Of a DNA stretch of 64,000 bases, positions 33,729 to 46,685 are shown piece by piece. The notes below the pieces were generated by a model. The model was not told where the DNA came from, did no database searches, and was given only the letters and a program-made list of their open reading frames with translations. The position numbers and the translations under genes were made by a program. How positions within the stretch are numbered: position 1 is the stretch's first letter; each line of letters opens with the position of its first letter. The DNA is from Papilionanthe hookeriana x Papilionanthe teres (taxonomy: Eukaryota > Streptophyta > Magnoliopsida > Asparagales > Orchidaceae): the NCBI GenBank assembly GCA_022702705.1, contig CM040428.1, forward strand, positions 104,984,022 through 105,048,021. Direction: 5' to 3'.

Positions 33729-34989
33729 GGAGCTACAAGAGACTCCCTACGTGTTGAAGTATGAAAATGAAAATTACACAAACATTGCCCAGACACAGAC
33801 TCTACACCAAAAACAAAAAAAGATTGGATATAAGAAACTAGCCCCAAAATAGCAAAAAACATAGAAAGACTCAAGGAGCAAAATTGAAGTGCTGCAGCTG
33901 GAAAATGGAACCTCCATCCAAAGACCATGAACCACAAAAAATCAGTGGCTCACAAATCTGAAATATGGTGCCTTTAAACAATCAGCATCCATCAGAAAGT
34001 GCAGTTGTGGGGTTGGGGTAGTAGACACCATCACCTGAAGAGTAGATTCTGCATTTCTAGCTAGCCAATGAGCAGGTCTATTCCCTTCCTTATAGATATG
34101 GCTATACTTGATGTTGGACTGAAGTGCAAAAGCCTTAATTTTGTTAATCCAGTACACATGCTGCCATTTTAATTGATAATCATTAGGAGAGGGCCAGGCT
34201 AGATGTTGATTTTGCTTTAAGACATTAATTACCACAGCTGAATTATTTTCCACAATGATGAATTTCCAGTTGAAAGCCATAGCAAGTTCAAGAGCCTTGC
34301 AAATTGCTGCCAGATTAGATTCCAAAACATCTTCAACAATAACAGGAGATTGAAAGTATGCAAGGCATCTTCCCTCATGATTCTTGAACAAACCACCACG
34401 ACCAGCCCCCTCAGCCGAGTAGGAACCATTTGTGTTGGCCTTAATGTAAGGGGTGGGTGGGTACTTCCAGTAGAATGTTTGAATGTGGTATCTTGTAATG
34501 TGTTGTTTATGTGGGACCTTCAAAATGGTCAGGAAATTCTTTAGTTGGATCAGTTTAGTAAGAAAGGATACACAATTTCCCACCACTGTAGCAACTGTGC
34601 TAATACCATTATCAAATTTGATTGAATTTCTATGCATCCAAATAAACCAAGTAATAATGAGAGGGATGGTACCCAATTTGGACTTCTGCCAAGAAATCCA
34701 GTAGCTGCTTAGATCCAACCAGTCCAGAAGGATGGTGTTTATGTTAATCTCTCTAATGATCCCCTTCCACACCTCTTGGGAAAAATTGCAATGGAAAAAC
34801 ATATGTTGAACAGCTGTCCTCCTCCACCCCACGCAGATAGCATTTTGAAGGTCCTCTGATCCCATTTAGCTTTAGTATATCATCTGTAGGAATAAGCTTA
34901 TGGAACACTCTCCGGGTGAGAAAAGACATTGAAGGGGTGAGGTATTTGTTCCGGATAATTTTTCCCCAATGAACTTTAGGCCACTCATG
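33725..34989 (-). mobile_element. LINE-5: strongly 5'-truncated LINE
   Basis: Only the end of ORF2 and the 3' UTR remain. The 3' end reads acacgtagggagtctc, then gctccttta and TA repeats, matching the family motif. The 5' end stops at the next TA tract. Confidence 0.87.
33942..34989 (-). pseudogene. LINE-5 ORF2 fragment: zf-RVT and RNase H
   Basis: The fragment opens at the zf-RVT region (WPKVHWGKIIRNKYLTPSMS). A frameshift near 34,860 leads into a 307-codon frame that ends at TGA 33,942. RNase H is nearly complete, with ANTNGSY in place of the usual Asp motif and ESNLAAICKAL for the Glu motif. VENNSAVV stands where Asp is expected, and the final motif is GNRPAHWLA. Several catalytic acidic residues are replaced by Asn or His, so the domain is probably dead although open. 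Confidence 0.82.
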
Positions 34990-34990
34990 T

Positions 34991-34991
34991 G

Positions 34992-35025
<34 letters not shown>

Positions 35026-35063
35026 CACACATATATATATATATATATATATGTATATAAACA

Positions 35064-35161
<98 letters not shown>

Positions 35162-35185
35162 TATGTATATATATACATATATATG

Positions 35186-35217
<32 letters not shown>

Positions 35218-35264
35218 CATATATATGTATATATATATATCTATGTATATATATATATATATAT
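34991..35264. repeat. Long (TA)n tract with tgta/taca interruptions
   Basis: About 270 bp of TA repeats, regularly interrupted by tg or ac pairs (tatacatatatatgtata). It is the largest tract in the window and separates LINE-5 from LINE-6. Confidence 0.95.
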
Positions 35265-35312
35265 TTTTTTTTCAACAGAAATATAAAATGCATTAATGGA
35301 ACAAAAGTTTAG

Positions 35313-38300
35313 TTACACTCGATAAAAGGAATTGAAAGCAAATCACCAAAAAGTAGTTGTTTTAGATACCCGGAAGAGAAATTGAAACATTTGAAAGTTG
35401 CGAGTTTTGAAGCCGTTTTGCAAGCCAATTGGTCTGGTTGATTCCCCTCCCTATGCATATGACTCCGGTGAGACTGTTACTTCCTTTGTTAAGTCCTTCG
35501 AGGATCCGTGAAGGTATATAAGCATCCAAGGAACATCAGTAATGCCATTCATTATATTGACTAGTTGAAGTGAATCAGATTCCATCCAGATAAGAGAATG
35601 CCCAGCAGCCTTAGCAGACTTTAGAGCCCAAATGGCAGCAGTCATTTCTGACTGAAGAGGTGACTCAGAGACAATGGAAGTTTGAAATCCCCACAGTAGT
35701 TTACCTTGGTGGTTCCTACACACACCATCACAACCAGAAGAGTAGGGGGAATAACTCCCATCTATGTTAACTTTGACCCAAGAAGTGGAGGGAGGGATCC
35801 AGTGAAATAACTTAATTTGGATCCTAGTTTTGTTCCTCAATTCATGTGTATTATAAGCCACCGTGTATGAAGGAGCAGCAGTTAGCAATGATTTGGTTTA
35901 TAGAACATAAAGAGTTCTCATACTTATTTTTATTCCTTGCCATCCATACAAACCACCAAATGATCAGTGGATACATTGAAAGCCTCAATTCCAGCCAATC
36001 AGCCCAGCAGTCCTCCACAGATATCCAGTTCCTGAAGTGATGTGTAAGTTGAAAATGTTCCAGCACTCTATTCCATACCTCCCTAACCACAGGACATTGA
36101 AAAAGTATGTGGTCAAATGATTCCTCCTGAGCACAGCAAAGATGGCATCTGGAAACTAGTCTAAGGCCCATCAATTTCAGTATATCATCTAGAGGCAAGA
36201 ATCTATGAAACAATCTCCAGCTGAAAAATGACATAGAGGGGGTCAAATGTTTATTCCATAAGTGACAACCCCAATTGTTTTGAGGCCAATGATGTATGGA
36301 CTGGTAGATGTAGGAGTTAATAGATTGAGAGGGAGGTTTCTTGAGAATCAGCTGATCAGAGTTCTCCTGTACTCTATTGATGGGGATCTCCTTGATTTTT
36401 TGAATGGATGGAATATCCACAACCCCCTTCAATTTGTCTTCATCCCATTGATGATTAGTCCAGAAATCAGCAACTCTAGAGTTATAATTCAAAGAAATGT
36501 TAGGGATGGGATACAGTCGATCATCCATAAGCCAGTTGTCAAGCCAGAAATTGGCAGAACCATCTCTAATCTCCCAGCAGAAAAAATTATTAGCTTCAGT
36601 CCTGATCTTCAGTAAACTTTTCCATTGTTGAGAATCACCAATTTTCACCTTTACAGCATCAGGATGGCTGGTTCTACAATATTTAGCTAATAAGAATTGA
36701 GCCCACAGGGTATCTAGTTTCTTGAATTTCATCCACAGTTTACAAAGGAAAATTTTTCTAATATGTTGAAAACTCTTGAACCCCAGGCCACCAGATTTAA
36801 TGGGTTTACAAAGCTTATTCCATGTAGCCCAATGTGCTTGTTTGTGCTGCCCCTCCCACAAGAATTTGTTAAAGGTAGTTTCCAACAGTCTTTGTATGCT
36901 TTTCTTCATTCTGACCATCTGCATAGTAAACAAAGGGAAGGTGGTGAGAATACTCTTGAGAAGAGTCACCCTTCCACCATTGGAAAAGAAAGCTGTTGGT
37001 CCAACTGTTAATCTGAGCTGTAACCTTGTGAACCACTTCATCATAATGGGTTTGTTTCTTCCTGCCTTTGATTAACTGAACTCCCAGATATTTTAAAGGC
37101 TTATCAGAAGTAGAAAAGCCAGTAGTATTCTTTATCCAATTTAGATTTCTGAAATATTTCCCAGCCATGAATTGACATTTGTGTTTGTTGAGTTCCAGCC
37201 CTGAGACTTGTTGAAGGTGTTTCAGAATATCCAAAGACTTCTTTATAGATTGTTTGCCACCATTAGTGAAGAGGATCACATCATCAGCATAAGCAAGGTG
37301 ACTTATGATAGGTTTGGAGCTGTGATGATAACATAGATATGGAAAATTTCTGTGAGCCTGGTTAAGAAATCTAGAAAAGTAATCAAAAGCAAGTATAAAG
37401 ATTGTTGGAGATAAGGGATCCCCCTGCTTCAGGCCCCTGCCTGGTTTAAAGAACCCATAATTAGAGCCATTGAGTAGAATAGTGAAGGAAGTGTTATTTA
37501 GCCATCTCTGAATAAATTGACAAAAAGCAGGGCTAAAGCCTCTTGCCTGTAGCATGATATGGATGAAGTGCCAGCTAATAGAATCATAAGCCTTCCTTAG
37601 GTCCAGCTTAAATATTACATTATGTCCCCTGCAAGGCTTGTCAATCTCCAAAAGTAATTCTTGAGCAAGCATTACATTATCCATTATATTCCTATTCTGG
37701 ATGAAAGCAGATTGGTTTTCACTGACTAAAAGATGTATAAATGGCTGTAGTCTTCTCACCATGATCTTACTAATAATCTTGTTGAGAGTATTAGTGATAC
37801 TTATTGGCCTGAAATCATTCCAGGTACTTCTCTTCTCATCTTTAGCAATCGAGCAATACTAGTGGCGACAAAATAGTTTGGTAAATCAGTCCCACTGAAA
37901 AAAGCTTGGACAGCCTTCACCACATCTTTACCAACAATTTCCCAGGCAGTCAGGTAGAAAACAGGAGTAAACCCATCTGGACCTGCAGCCTTGTTCCCAT
38001 CCATTGATTTCAAAGCAAGAAGAATCTCAGCTTCATCAGGTAAATGAAGCAACTGCAGATTTTGCACAGTATTTAGCTGGTCATTAAACAGATCCCCCCT
38101 AAAGACAGCAGGTTCTATAGGGGTTGCAGCAAGGAGGCTCTGAAAGTACTGAACAGCATTCTCCTTAACCAGGATAGGATCATCTAACCACATTCCATCC
38201 TGAGTTTTGATTTTGGTTATGGCATTAATTTGTCTTCTGTATTTAATCACTCGCATGGAAATACTTGGAGTTTCTATCCCCAAACAATTGTTTGTTAATA

Positions 38301-39315
38301 GCGACCTTCCGTGAAAGAAATTCTTCTTCAATAGTCAAAGCATGTAAATACTTATCTTGGGCATCCATGAGTTCATCAAGATTATCCAGGTCCCCTAGCA
38401 CTGTTCGACCTCCGAAATTGTACCTTATCGACCCATCGCTTAGCCTCGCTCAAATACATTACCAAAGACGGCTTTGTTCCAACTTTTAAATGACTTGATA
38501 GATGTTTCGTAATCTCCACGACTTAATTAGAGGGTTATCAAAAGAAGATGAGGGAGATTTCCACCCTATCTTGACGGCTTCCGGGAAGTTACGGTGTTTA
38601 GCCCAAACATTTCGAAATCGAAAGAAGGATGTCCATTATGCTGAAGAAGTGACATCTTAATAATAATGGGAGAGTGATCATAACAAGTTCTATTTAAGTG
38701 GTGCACTCTAGTGATTGGGAAGGTATTCATCCAATTACTGTTGACCAGAAATCTGTCTAGTCTCTCTAAAATTTTTCCTCTTTGCCAAGTGAAGGGAGTA
38801 CCAATATAGCCCAAGTCAAATAATTGAGCACTTTGGATTCTGGAAGTGAATTGCAACATATTCTGAAGGTTAGGGGTTCTCCCACCAAATTTCTCACTAG
38901 GGTCAGAATACTGTTAAAATCACCACCAACTAACCAATTTTCCTGGGTAACACTGCTAATATTAATAAGCTTATCCCACAGCATAGATCTATCTAGGGAA
39001 GAGCAACCAGCATAGATGAATGTAGCCAGACCAGAGAAATGCTCAATGTTGAAGTGCAGGTGGAGAAACTGGAAGTCATCAGCAAGAATCTTGAAAGTAA
39101 TCTCATGTCTCATGTAGAGCCAAATTTTATTATTACGATTAGCATAGAAATTATAACCCTTAAACTTTTTGTTGTATGCGAGAGTGTTGTTATTAACCAT
39201 AGGTTCCAGCAAGGCAATGATCCAAGGCCTATAAGTCTCGATAAGGTTTTTGATTCCGTTAAGGGTGCCGGGACTTTTCACACCCCTAACATTCCAAGCA
39301 CAATAAGTTAATCAT
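35313..39315 (-). pseudogene. LINE-6 ORF2: endonuclease, RT, zf-RVT, RNase H
   Basis: ATG 39315 gives MINLLC, then one extra base breaks the WN-RG motif. The endonuclease continues with LLEPMV, GGDFNS and CYDHSPII. RT follows in two main frames (38,331-37,801 and 37,762-36,869) with NKAAGPDGF, QNRNIMDNVMLAQE, KLDLRKAYDSISWHF, KQGDPLSPTIF and catalytic AYADDVILF at about 37,290. zf-RVT (FSWRLFHRFLPLDDIL) and RNase H (NIDGSY, QSEMTAAIWAL, MESDSLQLV) complete the protein. The last RNase H motif is shifted by a frameshift near 35,455. The region near 38,400-38,620 is unusually rich in CG and poorly conserved. Few lesions elsewhere suggest a fairly young copy. Confidence 0.86.
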
Positions 39316-39470
39316 GGTGAGTAGCCTTACCGACCCTAGTCGACCTAGGGGAGGGGCCTTAGAAGAACCAGGCATCCGAGCATCAATGATATTAGTGTGA
39401 GACAGGTATTTCGGTTCCATGACATCTTTCCTTTTTTCCTACTTTTCCGAATTGTCCAGGCTCCTTCCAT

Positions 39471-40716
39471 TTACGAAGTCAAATGATCTAAAGAGGACTG
39501 CTCAGGAGCCTGTGGTACAGGATGCTCATTATACACTGTATTGTTGGCACCTGAAAAGTCTGGAGGGATGATAGGAGGACATTGAATCTCAGTATCAGCC
39601 AAGGGATTCACCTGAGCACTTGATAAATAATCAATCCTACTTTCAGTAGCCACAACTTCTGACCCATCTAATCTATTTTCATCAGGGGGGTTCTTATCAG
39701 TGATATCTTCCACAGATGTAGGATTAGTAATAAAGTGAGTAGTATGATTGTTCCTCCCAGCACTGGTTTCAGAAATTCCAGCACCCTGAGACTCATTGTT
39801 ACTTCTGTCAGCAAAAGTGTGCAAAGGAATTGGACCATCTTCAGTTTGCTGTTTACTGGTTGAAGGTTGATTAACCTCCAAAGGGTTCTTTTGGGCTATC
39901 TTAAAAGGTCTGAGCTCTGGATGTACTCTATAGCATTGCTCCACAGTATGCCCAAAGATATGGCAGTGTTTGCAATATAAAGGTTGATATTCAAGGACAA
40001 TAGGTTGCCAATAGCCATTATTAGCTGTACTCGACCATACCCCATCAATATATGGCTGGGTTATATCCCTTTCCACCGAAACTGGCCTTGGAGATTACTG
40101 GAAATGTTAGCGAAGGCATGTCCAACTTGAGTGGTTTCCCCAGTAGAGTCAGCTATGTCATATAAGATTTGGTGATGAATGTAAGGTAGTTTTAAATTAG
40201 GGAGGTTAAACCAAACAGGAACAATAGGGGGTTCCTGTGAAGGATCAAAATCCATTGTCCATTTCAACAGCTTCATGGTTTTCCCATCCACCATGATGAA
40301 TTTCTTTGAAAAAACCTGTGCATAATCATCTTCTCTTGAAAGTTGAAGCATAATGTGTCTACTATCAAACACTCCAATTTTCCATTGTCCAATTAGTTTA
40401 AGATCATCAATCACCTTTCTAACAATGTCAAGTTTGGGATGACCAAACTGGAACTTCCCCACCAAAGCAAACTTGTAAGGTTCAGCTAATTCTATCGATT
40501 TCTTCCTCTCGTAAAGATCAAAGCAAGCTTTCCAACCTTCTTTGTACACCTTCTAATGAATTCACATTCTGCTTTCCCATCTATTGCATCATGGTAAAGT
40601 TGCGGGAACACCAACTTGTCACCCAGAGTGACTCCTCCCTCATTCCTTACAGTAACCTCAGCATAAGATCGTTTAACCACCCAAGAAGGATCTGCTTCCA
40701 CCCCCTCACGAGCCAT
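39471..40716 (-). pseudogene. LINE-6 ORF1: DUF4283-like domain plus zinc knuckle
   Basis: ATG 40716 (MAREGVEADPSW) is chosen by analogy with LINE-2 ORF1. The DUF4283-like region shows FALVGKFQFGHPKLDIVRK and LLKWTMDFDPS. The zinc knuckle CKHCHIFGHTVEQC (about 39,975-39,935) is intact. An acidic, Ser/Thr-rich tail follows and ends near 39,471. Frameshifts near 40,530 and 40,070 break the frame. The predicted role is binding LINE RNA. Confidence 0.82.
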
Positions 40717-40904
40717 AACCAATGGAACAGTAACTTAAATGAACGGACCAGGAAAGAGCCAAACAAACCAGTAGCCAGTGTAACCTTACCCCCGATACAA
40801 CCCGGGAAGCAAAAAGCACCACACCACCAACCTCAAAGCACGACCACCGGCGGCGGTCACCTCCGCCGCCATCCAAACCCTAGCGAGCACCGGCTCCCGC
40901 CTTC

Positions 40905-40909
<5 letters not shown>

Positions 40910-40955
<46 letters not shown>
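40910..40955. repeat. (TA)n tract at the right edge of the LINE cluster
   Basis: About 46 bp of pure TA between the 5' end of LINE-6 and resumed LTR sequence of element B. Confidence 0.95.
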
Positions 40956-40960
<5 letters not shown>

Positions 40961-41461
40961 CTTCTTTTAATGATTTTATAATGTGGATACTACGCAATTA
41001 TACTAATCGTTTATTCAAGGAATATAGGACTTTTTGATTAAGCCCTGAGATATCAAACACACAAAGAAAGTGATAAATAATAAAAACAAGAACATTAACT
41101 TTTTACTATTTTAAAGAAAGATCTTATTCAAACTAAAGATAATATTTTAAGAAATGAAATTTAATTCTTTTTGTTAATTTTATAATTTGAAGTAAAAATA
41201 AACAACATTAACTAAACTTTTGTAAGATGAAAACTTATGCAAATAAAACATCTATTTTCCTTTTTATGAATCGGTAACAAGTTATGGAGAATATTTATTG
41301 TGGAAGTATCTAAAATGTGTTGTGATAAATAGGAGCAATTATATTCGTTGCCCTTACTAGAGATGCTATAAAGAACATAGGTTAATTCACTATTTAAAAA
41401 TCTTGAAAAATGGTTAAGACAGGAAAGATACTAGCTCTCACTCTAGAGTTTCCTCAATTCT
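40956..41461 (-). mobile_element. Element B LTR, continued after the LINE cluster
   Basis: The sequence gattttataatgtggatact, with the following constant blocks, aligns with the LTRs of element C (61,590-62,085). It ends at a ctctagagtttcctcaattc block where element A begins. Together with 16,849-16,864 it shows that the LINE block split this LTR. Confidence 0.7.
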
Positions 41462-43110
41462 TGATCCACTAAAAATTTAATAGCTTTTTAATTTCCATTT
41501 CATACCTATTTTTGATGATATTGCACTTTAAAGAAAGGCATTTTTCATGACTTCATGCAGGTACAATGATTTTAGGCCTTTGGAGCAAAAGGAAGCAAAA
41601 AGGAGCAAATTTGGAGCAAAATGAAGCAAAATGGATTTTATTGAAATACCACTGAACGGAGCTATCACCAGCACCGGACCGTGCCAATTTACTAAGAGTT
41701 TTGACCAGAAGGCAGAAAATAGCACCGGACAATGCCATATCCTGTGGCGGACCATGCCCTATCCTGATTTTAAACTAGATTCAATGTATTTGGTCGGATT
41801 TTGGAGGAATACCTGAGTAAACTCTTGAGAAATCAGTTATAACCAAATTCAAACAATTTTGGAGCCAAGTATAGGGAGGGGGAGAGAGTCTTTTGAGTGG
41901 AGATAGTGAAGAGTTAGTGTGTCTTTTCATAGGTTTAGTGTAGAGAGTCCATCTAGGGTTTGTGTGTGTTCTCTTCTAAGGAGTGTAGGAGGAGAGGAAA
42001 AGTGAGAGATTTTTTCTTCATTACTTATCTAAAGATAGAATTGTGTGTTGGTGTGAAGAAAGAAGACAAGTCAAAGGAATTCCTTGAGATTTGCTTGGGG
42101 AAGAGTTTGAGATAAGTTATCTTTTCTTTACTCTGTTTGTATGACGTTGCTTTTATATATAAAATCCATTTTGTGTTATCTTTTACTCATGAGTATTGAG
42201 TAGATTTTTTTGTATTCCTCCTTTTCATGTGATGTGTTGATGTTGTGATATGGACATGATGTGCCGATTTATTATGGAGACTTTGTGATAACCTTTTCAC
42301 TTCATAATTCATTTGCTTTTTGATCTGGCCAATTGAATTGTTAAAATTTGTTGGGAAACATATGTTCCGAAAGGATTATGAGTTCCGCAACAAAATGAAG
42401 GTCACGTTCACTTTCCATGAATGAGAGATGTAGTTCATGGGGGTTGGGTGCAAATAAATAAAGAAATATATTTTGATGGGCGTAGAATTAGAGATTTAAG
42501 AGTGATAGACTGAGATCCCTAATTTGGTCCTAGGGTTTGGAAACCAAAGCGATAGTTAGCCTTCAGGCAAAGAAAAGTGGGAGCTCTGGAGTGAGAGCCA
42601 GTATCCTCCCAGTCTAACCACAAATTTGGGGACTGAACTTAGGATTAGCCAATGTTTTTTTATGCGCTTGGAAGAGGGTAAAGAATAAGAATGCTCCTAT
42701 TTTGCACAATACAATTGCATCAGTGGTCTATGTCACCAAATCATCACATTATTATTGGAAAGGAGGAGGATTCTTTCTCACAATTGAACTTTTTTTATAA
42801 ATTTAGTCTTGTGTTAGTTAACTTTGCTAGAAAGTTAGAACGTACTTTGGTAGAATTAGTAACTCCAAATATTTATTTCTCTTTTATTATTAGTCATTAC
42901 CTGCAATTGTGATATGATCCATGAAGTGATTTCTGTGCTACATTATCAAATTAATTGCCTCCTTGTGGGATCGATAACTAGGACTCCGTTAGAGCCTTGT
43001 ATTACTTGAGCGATATGTATACTTGCGTTTAATTGCGTGACTCAATAGAAAACTAATCAATATATATATAAATCTGAGTTCATAAATTTTGGCAATTTTA
43101 AAAAGTAACA
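41462..43110 (+). repeat. 5' LTR of element A
   Basis: It starts tgatccact, aligning with the LTR starts of element C and the solo LTR, and shares the gatgatattgcactttaaag block. It ends near the PBS after the gtgggatcgataactagg block. The exact 3' base is uncertain by a few bases. About 200 bp in, a GC-rich motif, caccggac, occurs at 41,672 and 41,723, with a related form at 41,746. Confidence 0.75.
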
Positions 43111-43119
43111 CCAATTTTT

Positions 43120-43137
43120 TGCGCCGTTGTCGAGGAG
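43120..43137 (+). other. Primer-binding site of element A
   Basis: tgcgccgttgtcgaggag, preceded by a T-run, resembles the complement of the plant tRNA-Asp 3' end, with a few changes. Confidence 0.7.
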
Positions 43138-43237
43138 GTAACTTTAAAAGTTTATTTTGTAGTATTTGAAAGCTTATATTTGAATTACAAGTCATAATTG
43201 TGTGTGTTTGTTTATTATTAGTGTGCTTATTGTTTGT

Positions 43238-44980
43238 ATGCGTAGTATCATATCTATAGTTTTAGTGTCGTACGATTCTGAATTAGAGCGAACTATTAGA
43301 AAAATTCGAAAACAACAAAAATAATCTGAAAATCCTCACAAAATGGGAAACAACTTGAATAATCAAAACAATCAAAATGAAAATATTCCAAGACCTTTAA
43401 GAGATTTTTATAATCCAACAATAGATGAAATTCACTTAACTATCAAAAACCCTGATGTTGCTGCTAATTCATTTGAGCTTAAATCTGCTATTATCCAAAT
43501 GGTACAAATAATCAATTTAGAGGAACACCTAATAAAGGTCCTAACTTACATCTCGCTAGTTTTCAAGAAATTTGTGCTACCTTTAAATACGATGGAGTGT
43601 TGAATGATATTGTTAGGCTTAGAATTTTTCCTTTTTCATTAAGGGATAAGGCTAAAGAGTGGTTAAATTCGTTAGCACCTAGATCTATCAGAACTTAGGG
43701 AGAACTTTCACAAAATTTTCTATCAAAATATTTCCCTCCTTCAAAAACTGCTAAGCTGAGGAATGATATCACATTTTTTAGTCAGTTTGATGGAGAATCT
43801 ATATATAAAGCTTAGGAAATATTTAAAGATCTTCTGAGAAAGTGTCCACATCATACTTTACCAGGCTGGTTAATAATTCAAACATTTTATAATGGATTGG
43901 TGGGATCTTTGAAATCGATTATAGATGTTACTGCTGGTGGATCATTAATGTCAAAACCTTTTGATGAAGCATATTCGTTAATAGAAGAGATGGCTACTAA
44001 TAATTTTCAATAGCCCTCTAAGCGGGTAAATCCTAAGAGAGTAGCTAGTATTCATGATTCTGATGCGATAACTATGATAGCCTCTCAAATTGTTGCACTT
44101 TCAAAGAAAAGAGATCAATATGAAATGAATTATTCTCAAACACCCCCAATGTTAGAGGAAAATTCATCCAAAGAGATGAAAAAAATCTTAAACACCTGAT
44201 GAAACCTTGAATGCTATAAATAATAAAGGAAACAATCCTTTTTCAAACTATTATAATCCTGGTTAGAAGAATCATCCAAACTTCAACTGGAATAATAACA
44301 ATGTTGTTGTTAACCTGTGATGGGGAAACAAATCTATGAATCCCATTGGAAATCCGAACAACCAAGGAAATACCAATTATAGACCTTCTTATCCTCCTTG
44401 TTTTAATAGTAACCCCCAATTTAAGGTAAAGAAGTTGTCTACAAAAGAAATAATTCTGCATATGGGTAATAAAATTCAAGCTCAAAATGTTGCGATGAAG
44501 AATAATGAGAATCATTTGGGACATATTTTTTCCGCGCTTAATAATAGACCTTCTAGATATCTTCCTAGCACTGTTGAGATCAACCCAAAAGATCAAAACA
44601 AGGAGAAAATTAAGGCTATTCAATTAAAGAGTGGAAAAGAATTGGAAACAATAGTATAAAAAAGAAGTTGAAGTTCAGAGAGAGGAAGTGAACATTGAAA
44701 AATGTTCTAATAAGATATATCCAGACTTAGAATATCTGATTGAACCAATGAAGATTACTGTTGAAAAACAACCTCGTCCATTTCCTCAAAGACTAATAAA
44801 ATAGAACAGGGATAACAAATTTGCAAAGTTTTTGGAAATCCTTAAGAAATTTAAGAAATTAATGATTACTATTCCCTTTGTTAAAGCATTCGACTAGATG
44901 TCTAATTATGCAAAGTTTATGAAGGATATTCTTAAAAAGAAAAGAAAGTTTAAAGACCTCGAGATTGTTGCACTTAACGG
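43238..44980 (+). pseudogene. gag: Element A gag (broken)
   Basis: ATG 43238 opens a protein whose early part (YDSELERTIRKI) matches the gag start of element C. The gag core appears around 43,620-43,900 (KYFPPSKTAKLRNDI) and the gag-protease linker reaches about 44,980 (MKDILKKKRKF). Premature stops include TAG at 43,697, 43,815, 44,012 and 44,264, where relatives have Trp. This pattern fits deamination of methylated cytosine on the other strand. Frameshifts occur near 43,520 and 44,190. The frame is then cut by the solo LTR. Confidence 0.82.
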
Positions 44981-44984
44981 TGAG

Positions 44985-46681
44985 TGGAGTGACCCACTGA
45001 AAATATGTTGAGATTTTCATGCCTATTTTAATTGATTTTGATGATATTGCACTTTAAAGAAATGTATTTTTTTTGTTACAGATATGTTGATTTATGGACA
45101 TTGGAGTGAAAAATGCAAAAAAGAGCAAATTTGGAGCAAAAAGGACCAAAAATATTAAAATTTGATCTAGGGTGCCGACGTAGAGCTCGACGACGCCGAC
45201 GGCGGAATTTTCCTGAGAGTTCAGAAAATATATTATAAGGAAGCCCGCCGACGACGAGATCGAGGCCGCTGATAGCAGACCTTATGAGAGAGACTCCAAG
45301 GCTAAGTATTCTAGAAGGCCGCCGAAGGCAAGCTCGAGGACACCGATGGAGAGAGAGTCAGTTCTCTCATGAGGTACATCGAATGCGGATGATTTTTGAA
45401 TGGGTGCTTGGGTAACTCTCGGGAACTCTTCAACTACTTTAAAAGAAACAATTTGGGGCTGAAAATGGTGTCCACGAGGGTGTCCGTTTGTTGTCTGTTG
45501 TTGTTCAGGGGTTATCCAGTGTCAGTGTATGTCTCTTAGTGTGTGTTAGAGTCTTATTTTGCCATTATAGTGAGTTCAATTAGTTATATTTGTGAGGAAT
45601 TCTTCGAGAGATATGAGAGTGGAAGAAAAGTGAGAGATTTCTTACTTCTTGTCATTTCGAAGGAGAATTTTATGTGCTGTAAAGAAAGGAAGAGATTTAG
45701 AGGAACTTCAAGGAGTTTGCTTGGGGAGGAATTTGAGATAAGTGGTAATTATTTATTTTAGTTTGTAAAACTTTTCTTTTATATATGAAATCTAAGTTTT
45801 GTCGTATCTTCTCCATGAAATCTGAGTAGTTTTTTCGGTCTTTCTCCTTGTTTTGAGATTTTTGTGAATTGGTGATTTGAATTAATGTGATAATCTTTTT
45901 GCTTAAATCTTAATTTACTTTCAATCTGGCTAATTGATTTGTTAAATTATGTTGAGTTTAACAACTATAGTAAAGATTACATCTAAGATTTAGGGTGGTC
46001 AAAGTCCTTGAAAGTAGGGTGCAAATAAATAGGGAAATATTATTTATCGGGCGTAGAATTGGAGATTTTAGAGCAACAGACTAAAATCCTCAATTCAGTT
46101 CTATCTTTTGGGCGCTTAAGTGTAGATGTTAGCCCTCAAACGAAGGGAAAGTGGGAGCTTAGAAGTGAGCGACGGCATCCTCCCAACCTAGCCGCAGATT
46201 CGGCAACCAAGCATAGGATTAGTCAATGTTCTTTATGCCTGGACCAAAGGGTAAAGCATAGGTATGCTCCTATTTGACACAACACAGTTTTAAACTAATT
46301 ATAATCATCCATCCACTTAAATTTTTTAACAAGGAGAAGCATTCTTGCTTATATATTCAACTTCACTTTAATAGTAAATTAGTTAATTATTAGTAGAGTT
46401 AGTTTATTTAAACTTCATCTTATTTACGATTGGATATGAGAGACAGAAAGGCAAATCGACTTACTATGTTGTGATTCTAAATTGGTTTCTATAATACTAG
46501 TCCATAGTCTCTATACTATTCCTGTGGGATCGACTCCAGGACTCCATTAGAACCCTGTATTACTTGAGTGATACGTATACTTGCGTTGAAAGATTAGCTC
46601 TGTGATTGTTGAATATCTTTATACATATTTATATCAAATACAAGCAATATTAAGTTTATACAAAGTGCGCGAAGCGGTTCA
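44985..46681 (+). mobile_element. Solo LTR inserted at the gag-protease junction of element A
   Basis: About 1.7 kb of LTR starts TGGAGTGACCC and ends GGTTCA, flanked by tgag at 44,981-44,984 and 46,682-46,685. Removing it restores a continuous LNGECN-type gag-protease reading. It contains the family blocks gatgatattgcactttaaag and gtgggatcgactccagg. Three diverged copies of a gccgacgacgagctcgagg-like motif lie at about 45,174, 45,247 and 45,321. No internal region remains, so unequal recombination between two LTRs is the likely origin. Confidence 0.78.
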
Positions 46682-46685
46682 TGAG

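Larger units (their letters stand above)
35265..40909 (-). mobile_element. LINE-6: full-length L1-type LINE
   Basis: It runs from a 5' UTR beginning aaaagatgaaggcggg (at about 40,909, directly at a TA tract) through ORF1 and ORF2 to a tail of nine A and (TA)n. Its last 3' bases (ttttatatttctgttg) differ from the acatgtaggg-type end of the other copies, so it belongs to a separate subfamily that still sits in TA repeats. Confidence 0.9.

Noticed and set aside
41528..41816. Small frames on both strands within the element A LTR
   Set aside because: They are confined to LTR repeat sequence around the GC-rich motif and are not conserved in the solo LTR.
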